From UTCHB3 sp964371075 (lineage in GTDB: Bacteria > Bacteroidota > Ignavibacteria > Ignavibacteriales > Ignavibacteriaceae), in the NCBI GenBank assembly GCA_964371075.1, contig CAYJKN010000005.1, positions 306,744 through 370,743 of the forward strand: a stretch of DNA of 64,000 nt, read 5' to 3'. The notes under the pieces are model-generated. The model worked only from the letters and a program-made list of their open reading frames with translations. It was not told the origin of the DNA and did not search any database. Positions 45,115-52,748 of the stretch are shown here, piece by piece; position 1 is the first letter of the stretch; every line of letters starts with the position of its first letter. The position numbers were made by a program, and so were the translations under genes.

Positions 45115-46353
45115 CTAAAGATTAATCCCCAACTGAACATTAAGGAGGAAACGCCATCTTTTTTGGATCGGGAAAAATGGGGTCACTTCCAATCCTGCAC
45201 TTATATTTTTCATAAAGTCGATTCCCAGAGATTCAGTCATTTCTGCGAGGTTAAGGAAGAGGGAAAGAGCAAAACCTCCCCGACCGATATCCACATCCAA
45301 AGGTGAGTTTACGCCAAATGTACCTATTCCCAAATTTAAAGGGAATCTTTTCCCGGTTTTTTGACTCACAAGATAAAAACGGATCATTGCACTTGTATTC
45401 CCGTACTCCAGAGGGTCATCCGCTTGAGTGTCGTAGAGAACTTTTGGTATTCCCAGTGCAAATCCAACCTCTATTGAGGGACCACGCACGTGAAAAAACC
45501 TGGTATAAACATTAAAGCGGTCGTAACCGCCAATTTTTATGGAATAATCAGGCTCAATGGTTACTCTAACAACAGACCAGTCGGGAAGTGAATCGATATT
45601 CAAATGAACTTCTTCAAACTCATCGGGGTTGATGGCAGCATACTCGCCGTAAGCATTTCGGTATTGTCTTAACATCGCCAAATCACGGTTGGGATCTTCA
45701 TCATTTCTGAATGTGAGAACTCTTCTTTCGATGGTATTCTGCGCTGTTCCATCTCTTAGTGTAACTGTCGTTCTTATGGTAATAAACTGGGGACCCACTC
45801 CATGTGGAATACTGTCTCTGTTAAAAACGACTTTAAGGTCTCTAATCTGGTCTCTTCGAAGGGTAACGGCAGAGCCGATATCCTTCCCACCGTCATCGGG
45901 ACTTATACTGACAAATCGTTCAAGTTTTTCGATTTTATGATGTTCTTCCACATTCAAGATACAATCACTTTCGAAATAGAACATTCTGCCCTGGTTGTCC
46001 CTCGCTCTTAATCGGATTCTGTAGGGTCCCGGTCGGGATAACATGGGGATTATTGCAATAAACGAAGTATCACTCAACGCAATGATTGAAATCCCGTCCA
46101 TTACAATCACCGGCACAACTTCCATAAGCGGCGCTTTTAATTTACCTCTAAGCAAAATTTTAACGGTCTCACCCGGGTAGTAAACAGGTTTATCAACCGT
46201 TAGTATAACAATTTCATCTTCATAATAGGATCTTATAAGGGTAGGATATTCCTGCTGTGCAAAAACTGTAATTGTAAACAGAAACCAGAGGGAGATTATC
46301 AGCCGGGGGAGTGATTTGATTCCAGTGGCAATGGGTTTAAAAACATATCGCAT
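45115..46353 (-). CDS. Exported protein of unknown function, probable envelope protein
   Basis: The 412-residue protein has an N-terminal hydrophobic segment (about 15-32, ending VFAQ). Residues 45-135 resemble an MG2-like beta-sandwich (D-K-P-V-Y-Y-P-G-E-T-V), then a beta-rich region without motifs, and a C-terminal part with alternating hydrophobic strands that ends in L-G-I-N-L, which suits an outer-membrane insertion. The gene lies 29 nt after the AI-2E-type permease and may be read from the regulated promoter at 47694-47751. I do not recognise a family for the whole protein. Confidence 0.65.
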   Translation of the reverse strand: MRYVFKPIATGIKSLPRLIISLWFLFTITVFAQQEYPTLIRSYYEDEIVILTVDKPVYYPGETVKILLRGKLKAPLMEVVPVIVMDGISIIALSDTSFIAIIPMLSRPGPYRIRLRARDNQGRMFYFESDCILNVEEHHKIEKLERFVSISPDDGGKDIGSAVTLRRDQIRDLKVVFNRDSIPHGVGPQFITIRTTVTLRDGTAQNTIERRVLTFRNDEDPNRDLAMLRQYRNAYGEYAAINPDEFEEVHLNIDSLPDWSVVRVTIEPDYSIKIGGYDRFNVYTRFFHVRGPSIEVGFALGIPKVLYDTQADDPLEYGNTSAMIRFYLVSQKTGKRFPLNLGIGTFGVNSPLDVDIGRGGFALSLFLNLAEMTESLGIDFMKNISAGLEVTPFFPIQKRWRFLLNVQLGINL

Positions 46354-46382
46354 AATTGGTTGACCTGATTTTCAACTGAGTT

Positions 46383-47489
46383 TCAAGGCTGGTCATGAGG
46401 AGTTGCTTTCTTGCGAGGTCGCTTAAATATTTCAACCGGGATTCTGAACTCTTTGGCATCCTCTGAACCCAGCAGGATTGCAATCCACCTTGTTTTTTCA
46501 CTGCTTTCAAAAGCAAACTTCATGGTTATAGTAAGAGGGATGCAAAGTATTGCTCCGGCTAAACCGAGTAAACTGCCCCAAAAAATCAACGATAGAAAAA
46601 CCACAAGAGTGGAAAGATTTAAATTTTTACCCATTAGTCGCGGTTCAATCATATTACCAATGATAAACCCGATAACCACATTACCCAGGATAACAAGCGT
46701 GGCAGCCCACGGTCCCAGTTGAATAAGCGCAAGAAGAGCTGCCGGAATCGCAGATAAAAAAGCTCCAACATTTGGAATATAATGTAACAGGAAAGCCAAA
46801 AAGCCCCATAACACAGGAAATTGCACATCCAGAATGTACATCCACACACCAACCAGAATACCTGCGGCAAGATTGATCATGGTTTTTAACACCATAAATC
46901 GTTTCATGTCAACAACAAACTTTGTAAACTGGGGGAATGCCTGTTTAGGATCACCAAGAATGGCCCGGAGTTTAATTGGAAAACTTGAAACTTCAAGTAG
47001 AATAAATGTAACGGTAAGTAAAATTAATATCAGATCTGATAAAACAGTGCTCATGCTGGTTAAAAGATCCGCTGTAAGACCCATTATCTTGTCCGGATTA
47101 AAATAGTCCATGACATATCCATCGTCAACAATAATCCCCTTTGTTGCCAGATATTTGTTTATATCAACGAGTCTGTTTCCAAGATCTTTTTGAAGTTGAG
47201 GCAATTCTGTCACAAAACCATTTATTGAGGTCCCGATTTGAGCGGTTATCAACAAGATAACAACGACCATTGCAGATACAACGATTAATACCGCGAGGAG
47301 TGAGGGTACTTTCTTCTCTTTTAACCATAATAAGGGAGGTGCTCCCAATAGTGCAATAAAAATTGAGATAAGAAAGAGCACCACCACCGACTGTGCAAGG
47401 CTGAGCCCGACTATTATAATTACGAGCGAAGCTGCAACCACCAGAAACCTGGTTAGTCCTATTTTGGAGCTGTCATTACCCGGGTCCAT
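46383..47489 (-). CDS. AI-2E family transporter
   Basis: This 368-residue protein has about eight hydrophobic segments and the family's typical P-N-V-G-A-F-L-S-A-I-P-A and M-I-E-P-R-L-M-G-K-N-L-N-L-S motifs. Members export AI-2 or act as sodium/proton antiporters; which applies is open. It begins 11 nt after the stop of a 49-residue membrane protein. Confidence 0.88.
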   Translation of the reverse strand: MDPGNDSSKIGLTRFLVVAASLVIIIVGLSLAQSVVVLFLISIFIALLGAPPLLWLKEKKVPSLLAVLIVVSAMVVVILLITAQIGTSINGFVTELPQLQKDLGNRLVDINKYLATKGIIVDDGYVMDYFNPDKIMGLTADLLTSMSTVLSDLILILLTVTFILLEVSSFPIKLRAILGDPKQAFPQFTKFVVDMKRFMVLKTMINLAAGILVGVWMYILDVQFPVLWGFLAFLLHYIPNVGAFLSAIPAALLALIQLGPWAATLVILGNVVIGFIIGNMIEPRLMGKNLNLSTLVVFLSLIFWGSLLGLAGAILCIPLTITMKFAFESSEKTRWIAILLGSEDAKEFRIPVEIFKRPRKKATPHDQP

Positions 47490-47500
47490 ATTTAGATCTG

Positions 47501-47650
47501 TCAGCCGAGTCTACGCCCCGTGATAACTCTTACGAGGAACATAACTATTGCTATGACAAGCAGAATATGAATAAAGCCACCCATTGTGTAGGAGGTGACA
47601 AAACCCAGTAACCATAAAACGATAAGCAAAACTGCAATTGTATAAAACAT
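47501..47650 (-). CDS. 49-aa membrane protein, Lmo0937 family
   Basis: Reading the minus strand from 47650 gives a 49-residue protein with two hydrophobic segments (about 4-19 and 26-43) joined by V-T-S-Y-T-M-G-G-F-I-H, and a basic end R-V-I-T-G-R-R. This is the pattern of the small Lmo0937-type membrane protein family (often stress-linked). A purine-rich AAAGAGAG lies upstream of the ATG. It leads a likely operon with the AI-2E-type permease and the envelope protein, and has a regulated promoter 44 nt upstream. Confidence 0.85.
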   Translation of the reverse strand: MFYTIAVLLIVLWLLGFVTSYTMGGFIHILLVIAIVMFLVRVITGRRLG

Positions 47651-47693
47651 AACGTACTCTCTTTAAATTGAGATTTTGATAAAATTCTTCTAC

Positions 47694-47751
47694 TTAAATT
47701 GGGATTAAAAACGGTCGGAAACAATAAATCAGAAGGATGAAAAAGGGATTA
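47694..47751 (-). promoter_or_regulatory. Regulated promoter A (box + -33 + weak -7)
   Basis: The box TAATCC-CTTTTT-CATCC occupies 47735-47751 (minus strand). TTG lies exactly 27 nt from its first base at 47722-47724, as in promoters B, D and E. The -7 position (47694-47701) holds CAATTTAA, a weak match to TAnnTTTG. Confidence 0.65.
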
Positions 47752-47773
47752 CATCTTATGGATTAAGGGTTAA

Positions 47774-48400
47774 TTATATAAAATTAACCAGTGTAACAAG
47801 AGCAACCACTCCCGTGATTATGATCAAAAGTCCGGCAATTCTGTTTACCCACTTAAGCCCTCGCATATCAAGTTTTTTCCTGAAAAGGGTGACACCCATT
47901 GTGAGAACCAAAAACCACAAAGCTGAACCTACAAACACACCCACAACGAGGGTAGTAGCTGAAAGCAGACTCATACCGTCTCCAAATCCAAATGCAGCAA
48001 AAACTGCAAGGAACGAAAATATCGTAAGTGGATTCGTGAGAGTTAAGAAGACTGTGTAAAAAAACGATCCTGCAAGACTGTCTTTGTCTGCGGGAATCGT
48101 TGGGTCTTTCGGCAGGGTGAGGTATGTTTTGACACCAATGTAAAGAAGGAGTGAACCTCCTATAAGTTGAATCCAAAACTGCTGTTCCAGGATGAGATCT
48201 GAGATCATTGTAAGTCCAAAAGCTGCTATACAAGCGTATAACATATCTGCGGTAGCTGCTCCAAGTCCAATAACAAAACCGTGCATTTTCCCCTCTGTGA
48301 GGGTCTTACGAACACAAATTATTCCGATTGGGCCAATTGGCAATGCCATCGCAAAACCAATAATAAGTCCTTTTAAGAACAGGGTTATTTCAGCTATCAT
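47774..48400 (-). CDS. LysE family translocator
   Basis: The start MIAEITLFLKG at 48400 is chosen because the 90 nt before it are not membrane-like and no ribosome site is seen there. The protein (208 residues) has about six hydrophobic segments and G-F-A-M-A-L-P-I-G-P-I-G, the LysE/RhtB signature for efflux of amino acids or related metabolites. Substrate unknown. Confidence 0.85.
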   Translation of the reverse strand: MIAEITLFLKGLIIGFAMALPIGPIGIICVRKTLTEGKMHGFVIGLGAATADMLYACIAAFGLTMISDLILEQQFWIQLIGGSLLLYIGVKTYLTLPKDPTIPADKDSLAGSFFYTVFLTLTNPLTIFSFLAVFAAFGFGDGMSLLSATTLVVGVFVGSALWFLVLTMGVTLFRKKLDMRGLKWVNRIAGLLIIITGVVALVTLVNFI

Positions 48401-48444
48401 TTCTTTTTTTCGCCAACAATTTTTGTATAGAACACTTAATACGA

Positions 48445-48473
48445 CAGAAGCGGCAGGAGTCCTGCCGCTTCTG
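48445..48473 (-). terminator. Perfect 13-bp hairpin after the OmpA/TSP3 gene
   Basis: CAGAAGCGGCAGG and its exact complement are 3 nt apart, starting 33 nt after the OmpA/TSP3 stop (48506). It is the strongest hairpin seen in the window. No T run follows on either strand, so termination could need Rho or the hairpin may protect the RNA end. Confidence 0.7.
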
Positions 48474-48505
48474 AAAACAATCAACAACAACTATAATAAA
48501 GACTT

Positions 48506-49999
48506 TTAGTTTTTAGAAAGTAATTTTACTTCTACTCTTCTGTTCATTGCTCTGCCTTCAACAGTATCGTTTGAAGCGATAGGACTGTCTTTGCCATAAC
48601 CAACTATTTTCAGACTGGAAGCATTTACACCTTTGTTTACAAGATAAGTAACAACAGATTGTGCTCTTTGTCTTGAAAGTTCTTTGTTGTAACTTGCTGA
48701 TCCGATGCCATCTGTATGTCCTGCAACTTCCCATTTGTAGTTAGGATTTGCATTCATTGTTACAGCAAGAGCGTTAAGATCTGCATAAGCTGATGGTAAA
48801 AGATTTGCTTTGCCAAATTCGAAATTTGCATCTCCACTTAACACAACAGTTTTTACTTCCTGCTCAATTACAATTACTTCAACTTCTTTTTCTACTGGGC
48901 AACCGTCTTTGTCAACTTCAACTTTAGCCGGAGTATTCGGGCATTTGTCGAGGTAATCAGCTACGCCGTCACCATCGGAATCCATCGGACATCCGTTGGC
49001 GTCAACTTTTGCACCTTTAGGGGTACTTGTACATTTGTCAAGATAATCGGGAACTCCGTCGCCATCAGTATCGAGTGGGCAACCGTTAGCGTCAACTTTT
49101 GCTGCGCTTGGTGTGTTTTGACATTTATCAAGATAATCGGGAACAAGATCACCATCGGAATCGAGTGGGCAACCGTTTTTGTCAACTTTTGCTTCTTTTG
49201 GTGTGTTTGCACATTTATCCTGATAATCAGGAACACCATCTTTGTCTGCATCCAACGGGCATCCAAATTCGTCAACTTTTACACCTGCCTGGGTACCCGG
49301 GCATGCATCATCTGCATTTGAAACGCCGTCACCATCAGTATCTGTCTCTCTTCCAAAATAGTATGAAAGACCTGCATTGGCAGTAATCAAAAGATCACTT
49401 CCTGATCCTCCGTTGATATCATCCAACCAATCTTCTGATGCGATAATGATACCACCCATAAGGTTAAAGCTCATACGTTTAGAGACGAAGATTTTTACAC
49501 CGGCGTCGCCATTATAAGCAAGCGTCTGTTTTTGATATTTTTTTGCAACACCATTTGGTAATTCTTTTGAATTAGCATCCTGTGGTGAAAACCATACATT
49601 TGAAGCACCAAGGCTTATCCATGGATAAACTGCATCTCCAATGGAAAGAGTATAAACTAACCCTGCACCAAGGATATCAAGATCGGTAGTGAATTCATTT
49701 GAAATATTACCCGATCCAACCGGAGCGTCTTTACCGGTTATTTTTCCTCTTTGAGCAAAAACTCTTGCTCCAAGATTACCCTGCCCTGTTGAGCCGAAGT
49801 AATATTCAAGGGAACCTTTTCCATTGTAGTTCATTGTGTTTGTTTTGTAATCTGTAAGGCCCAGTGTGACACCGCCTTCAAGTGTGAGTCCAAAAAGATT
49901 GGACATTGCGTTAAGATTTGTCGGCTGCACTTTGTTTTGCGCCGTAGCTAATTGGGACAAAAGGATTACCATCATCCCAAAAAAAGTAAATAGTTTCAT
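48506..49999 (-). CDS. OmpA-family outer-membrane protein with TSP3-type repeats
   Basis: The start at 49999 has GGAG at 7 nt. The 497-residue protein has a signal peptide (1-21, ending ATAQ) and a barrel domain (to about 205). Five Ca-binding thrombospondin type 3 repeats of 36 residues follow (about 210-370; D-x-D-G-D-G-V-P-D-Y). The C-terminus is an OmpA peptidoglycan-binding domain with V-A-G-H-T-D-G-I-G and the S-R-x-R-A-Q-S-V motif. It probably ties the outer membrane to the cell wall. The repeats are near-identical at 108-bp spacing in the DNA. It follows the beta-barrel gene by 38 nt. Confidence 0.92.
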   Translation of the reverse strand: MKLFTFFGMMVILLSQLATAQNKVQPTNLNAMSNLFGLTLEGGVTLGLTDYKTNTMNYNGKGSLEYYFGSTGQGNLGARVFAQRGKITGKDAPVGSGNISNEFTTDLDILGAGLVYTLSIGDAVYPWISLGASNVWFSPQDANSKELPNGVAKKYQKQTLAYNGDAGVKIFVSKRMSFNLMGGIIIASEDWLDDINGGSGSDLLITANAGLSYYFGRETDTDGDGVSNADDACPGTQAGVKVDEFGCPLDADKDGVPDYQDKCANTPKEAKVDKNGCPLDSDGDLVPDYLDKCQNTPSAAKVDANGCPLDTDGDGVPDYLDKCTSTPKGAKVDANGCPMDSDGDGVADYLDKCPNTPAKVEVDKDGCPVEKEVEVIVIEQEVKTVVLSGDANFEFGKANLLPSAYADLNALAVTMNANPNYKWEVAGHTDGIGSASYNKELSRQRAQSVVTYLVNKGVNASSLKIVGYGKDSPIASNDTVEGRAMNRRVEVKLLSKN

Positions 50000-50037
50000 G
50001 TAAAACTCCAAGATTGATAAAAAAATTGTTCTTCTTT

Positions 50038-50538
50038 TTAATTAAAGAAGAACCTTGCACCGATACCCGCATCAATACCAAACCCGGTACTCGGGGTAAT
50101 TTGAAATACTGGAACCACCTCAACGAAGACATCAATAGGTGTATTCGCAGGTAACCAGGCGATGCCGAGGACACCTCTGACACCAACGGAACCATCATAA
50201 CCACCACCGCTGTTGTATCTGCCACCGATTCCATAATATAGAGGGAACCTTTCTGTTGAGCTGATCGCGGTAAATGAATGCCATAAATAATCCATATGGA
50301 AATGGAGTCTGCCTTTGCCATCATAGATGTAGTCGTTTTTCGAGATTCGATCACCACCGACCGAAAATCCAAGACCAAAATCGAAAGCATTAGTTTTGGA
50401 TGTCCACAATTTTGCACTTAACCCGGTAGGCTCTCCGAGTATAAACCCGAGACCAAACCCGCGGTCTTGTGCTGAGGCAGGCTTGGCAAGTAGAACAAAA
50501 AGTCCCAATGCCAAAACAGCAAGTAAATTATTTTTCAT
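50038..50538 (-). CDS. Small outer-membrane beta-barrel protein
   Basis: The start at 50538 has AAGGAG at 7 nt and gives a signal peptide (MKNNLLAVLALGLFVLLAK, cut at ASAQ). The mature part (about 145 residues) is rich in Gly and alternating strands: GFGLGFILGEPTGLSAKLW, an N-terminal barrel motif of this group, and a final ARFFFN with terminal aromatic residues. It is likely an eight-stranded barrel; function unknown. It precedes the OmpA/TSP3 gene in one operon under promoter B. Confidence 0.78.
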   Translation of the reverse strand: MKNNLLAVLALGLFVLLAKPASAQDRGFGLGFILGEPTGLSAKLWTSKTNAFDFGLGFSVGGDRISKNDYIYDGKGRLHFHMDYLWHSFTAISSTERFPLYYGIGGRYNSGGGYDGSVGVRGVLGIAWLPANTPIDVFVEVVPVFQITPSTGFGIDAGIGARFFFN

Positions 50539-50612
50539 GTCACAACTCCTTTTAGATAATTGTTCACATTCTTGTTGATAAAATTCCATTAATAAAATTC
50601 CCCTTATACTAT

Positions 50613-50670
50613 CCAATTTAACCCCGGAATTCGGGGGAAACAATCGCACAAAGGATTGAAAATTGGATTA
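50613..50670 (-). promoter_or_regulatory. Regulated promoter B
   Basis: The box TAATCC-AATTTT-CAATCC is at 50653-50670, TTG at 50641-50643 and TAAATTGG, close to TAnnTTTG, at 50613-50620. Box, TTG and -7 spacing equal those of the other four promoters. A CCCCG/CGGGG hairpin lies between -33 and -7. Confidence 0.72.
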
Positions 50671-50694
50671 GTCCATTTCTATAAACAGTACTAC

Positions 50695-51378
50695 TTAATC
50701 GGCGATCCCGTCTCTATTGTTATCTTTGAAGGCTTTTTTAAATGAATCTTTAATATTGTTATCGATATCATTAAAATTGTCTGCAATATTTGGATTTAGA
50801 ACCAAATCACCCTTAAAGAACCAGCTGTTAACATCTACTGAGAGAGTTACATTGGATCTGAAATCCACTGAAAGGTCAACAAGTTTTTTGAAATCGACTT
50901 CCTGGTGTGCAGATTTAGTTGATTTATAAATGAAAGCTACACCGTTGTATCTTCCTTTTACAATTACCGAATATCTTAAAGTCTGTGCATAACCTTCGAG
51001 GAATTCAGGATCAGGGGGCACTTCACCGTCTTCAAGTTTGTGTATTCTGAATTTGATTTTGGAATAGTTTCCTGCCGGTATGATCCCTGCAGCAAATTCT
51101 GTTGGTGTTCCGTCAAGATTCAATTTGATAACCATTGGACCAATTTTAATATTTGCAGAGTCACTTACGCTCTTCGAGAATTTGATGTCTCTCAATAATA
51201 TCTTAACTGTATCCAGTATAATAACATCCACTGCGTTTTTGTTTAATCCTTTGTCGGCTGCCATTGAAACTGAAACATTTTCACCCGGAACCACTCCGGT
51301 TGAGCTGTCTTTACATCCGGTAAACAGACCAACAGCTATAAAAAACAGGATGAATAATCTAATGCGCGTTGAAACCAT
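50695..51378 (-). CDS. DUF4382 lipoprotein
   Basis: The start at 51378 has AGGAAG upstream. The lipoprotein signal ends L-F-T-G-C, lipidated Cys at 22. The remaining part shows the DUF4382 pattern with I-I-P-A-G-N-Y-S-K-I-K-F-R-I and V-D-F-K-K-L-V-D-L-S-V-D-F. The C-terminus D-N-N-R-D-G-I-A-D looks like a Ca-binding loop. Function unknown; it is a periplasmic or surface beta-sandwich protein. Confidence 0.82.
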   Translation of the reverse strand: MVSTRIRLFILFFIAVGLFTGCKDSSTGVVPGENVSVSMAADKGLNKNAVDVIILDTVKILLRDIKFSKSVSDSANIKIGPMVIKLNLDGTPTEFAAGIIPAGNYSKIKFRIHKLEDGEVPPDPEFLEGYAQTLRYSVIVKGRYNGVAFIYKSTKSAHQEVDFKKLVDLSVDFRSNVTLSVDVNSWFFKGDLVLNPNIADNFNDIDNNIKDSFKKAFKDNNRDGIAD

Positions 51379-51438
51379 CTTGGCTTCCTTCCTAAATGTT
51401 CTACCTTTTTTCAGGTAAATTGTTTTCTTCAAAAAAGA

Positions 51439-51466
51439 GTCCCTGCAATTTTATCGTTGCAGGGAC
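51439..51466 (-). terminator. Intrinsic terminator after the OmpA-family gene
   Basis: A perfect 10-bp stem GTCCCTGCAA/TTGCAGGGAC with an 8-nt loop is followed on the minus strand by TCTTTTTTG, 27 nt after the stop at 51493. Confidence 0.9.
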
Positions 51467-51492
51467 GATCAAAAAATAATTACGAAGGGTAA

Positions 51493-52605
51493 TTATTTGT
51501 AAATTCTGAAGACAATTCTTCTATTTAATGCTCTGCCTTCGTCAGTTGTGTTGTCTGCGATAGGGTTACCCTTACCAAAACCAACAACGCTAAGCCTGTC
51601 AGCTGCAATACCTCTAAGAATGAGGTATTCTCTTACTGTTTCGGCTCTTCTGACAGAAAGCTCCTGGTTGTATTCATCGGTTCCTGTATAATCAGTATAA
51701 CCTTGAATTTCAACTTTTACATCAGGTCTGCCGTTTAAGAGTTTTACTCCTCTATCAAGAACCGGGTATGATTCTGGAAGAAGGTCTGATTTATCAAATG
51801 CAAAATTGACTCCGACGAGGACAAGTTTATCTTCTGCTGCTGTGATGATATATTTGTCGATATAAACTTCTTTTACTACTTCTTTTACAATTTCAACAGG
51901 TATATGTTTTTTGATCATGTCCTCAATTCTATTGTAATCGACCGCTTCACCACTTAAACCCTCACAAGGATTACATTCTTCACATTGTTCTGAAGGTTCA
52001 CCTTTAGTGAATAAGTAGTTGAATCCGAGGCTTAATGCCATGTAGGAATCATGTCCGTTTATCTCGATAGGAACAATTGTTCCTTCAAGTTCTGAATTGT
52101 TGGTTACATGATAGCCAAATTCTGCTACTACTGCCCAGATCGGGCTGAACTTAAATTCGGCGCCAAGACCAACATTCAACTGCGAACCAAATTTGTTATC
52201 ATCCGGATAAGCAGTTTGGGGGTTGCTTGTGCTTTTATAGTTTCCGCCCACGCCTGCAAAGAGGTATGGAGAAACAGGGGCACAAGGTACGAGGAAGAAT
52301 ACAAGGTCAAGATCAGCGGTTATAAGATCGGTTGAAGATTTTATCTTCGTACCTATGGCATCTGACCATTCTCCATTCACATTTGAATAACCACCCTTTA
52401 ATCTTAAACCAACATGCTCTGAGAAGTTTCTTTGCAATGAAAGATAAGCTCCCCAATTGGTGTTAAGGGTTGTTATGTTTGCCGAATACAATCTGGGGTA
52501 GGTTAAACCAAAACCCAGGGCCCAACTGTTTACGGCTGTCTGTGCTTGTGAAACACCCATGCCAAAGATCAGCAAAAGTGTTAGCGTTTTTAGTAAATTT
52601 TTCAT
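51493..52605 (-). CDS. OmpA-family outer-membrane protein
   Basis: The 370-residue protein has a signal peptide (1-21, ending SQAQ) and an N-terminal barrel (about 25-200). A short Cys motif C-E-E-C-N-P-C is at about 205-212. The C-terminal OmpA domain (about 265-370) has F-A-F-D-K-S-D-L-L-P and G-Y-T-D-Y-T-G-T-D-E-Y. It probably binds peptidoglycan. It has its own terminator and no clear copy of the regulated-promoter box upstream. Confidence 0.92.
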   Translation of the reverse strand: MKNLLKTLTLLLIFGMGVSQAQTAVNSWALGFGLTYPRLYSANITTLNTNWGAYLSLQRNFSEHVGLRLKGGYSNVNGEWSDAIGTKIKSSTDLITADLDLVFFLVPCAPVSPYLFAGVGGNYKSTSNPQTAYPDDNKFGSQLNVGLGAEFKFSPIWAVVAEFGYHVTNNSELEGTIVPIEINGHDSYMALSLGFNYLFTKGEPSEQCEECNPCEGLSGEAVDYNRIEDMIKKHIPVEIVKEVVKEVYIDKYIITAAEDKLVLVGVNFAFDKSDLLPESYPVLDRGVKLLNGRPDVKVEIQGYTDYTGTDEYNQELSVRRAETVREYLILRGIAADRLSVVGFGKGNPIADNTTDEGRALNRRIVFRIYK

Positions 52606-52712
52606 TTTATGTTACTTTCTGTTTTATTTCAATTACTATTCTGATACAACACATTTTAATTTAATCCTTCCATTCTCAAATTAATTTCCATTTTCAGGAG
52701 TTTGAGAATAAC

Positions 52713-52740
52713 GGGCGGGGAGTTAAAAAGCTCCCCACCC
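52713..52740 (-). terminator. Terminator hairpin after the ice-binding-like lipoprotein gene
   Basis: A 10-bp GC-rich stem (GGGCGGGGAG/CTCCCCACCC, one G-T pair) with an 8-nt loop lies 9 nt after the stop at 52749; GTTATTCTC follows on the minus strand. Confidence 0.75.
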
Positions 52741-52748
52741 GAATTAAA

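Noticed and set aside
48960..49340. 108-bp DNA repeats as a CRISPR or a mobile element
   Set aside because: They code for five TSP3 repeats inside the OmpA-family gene, so the repetition is explained by protein structure.
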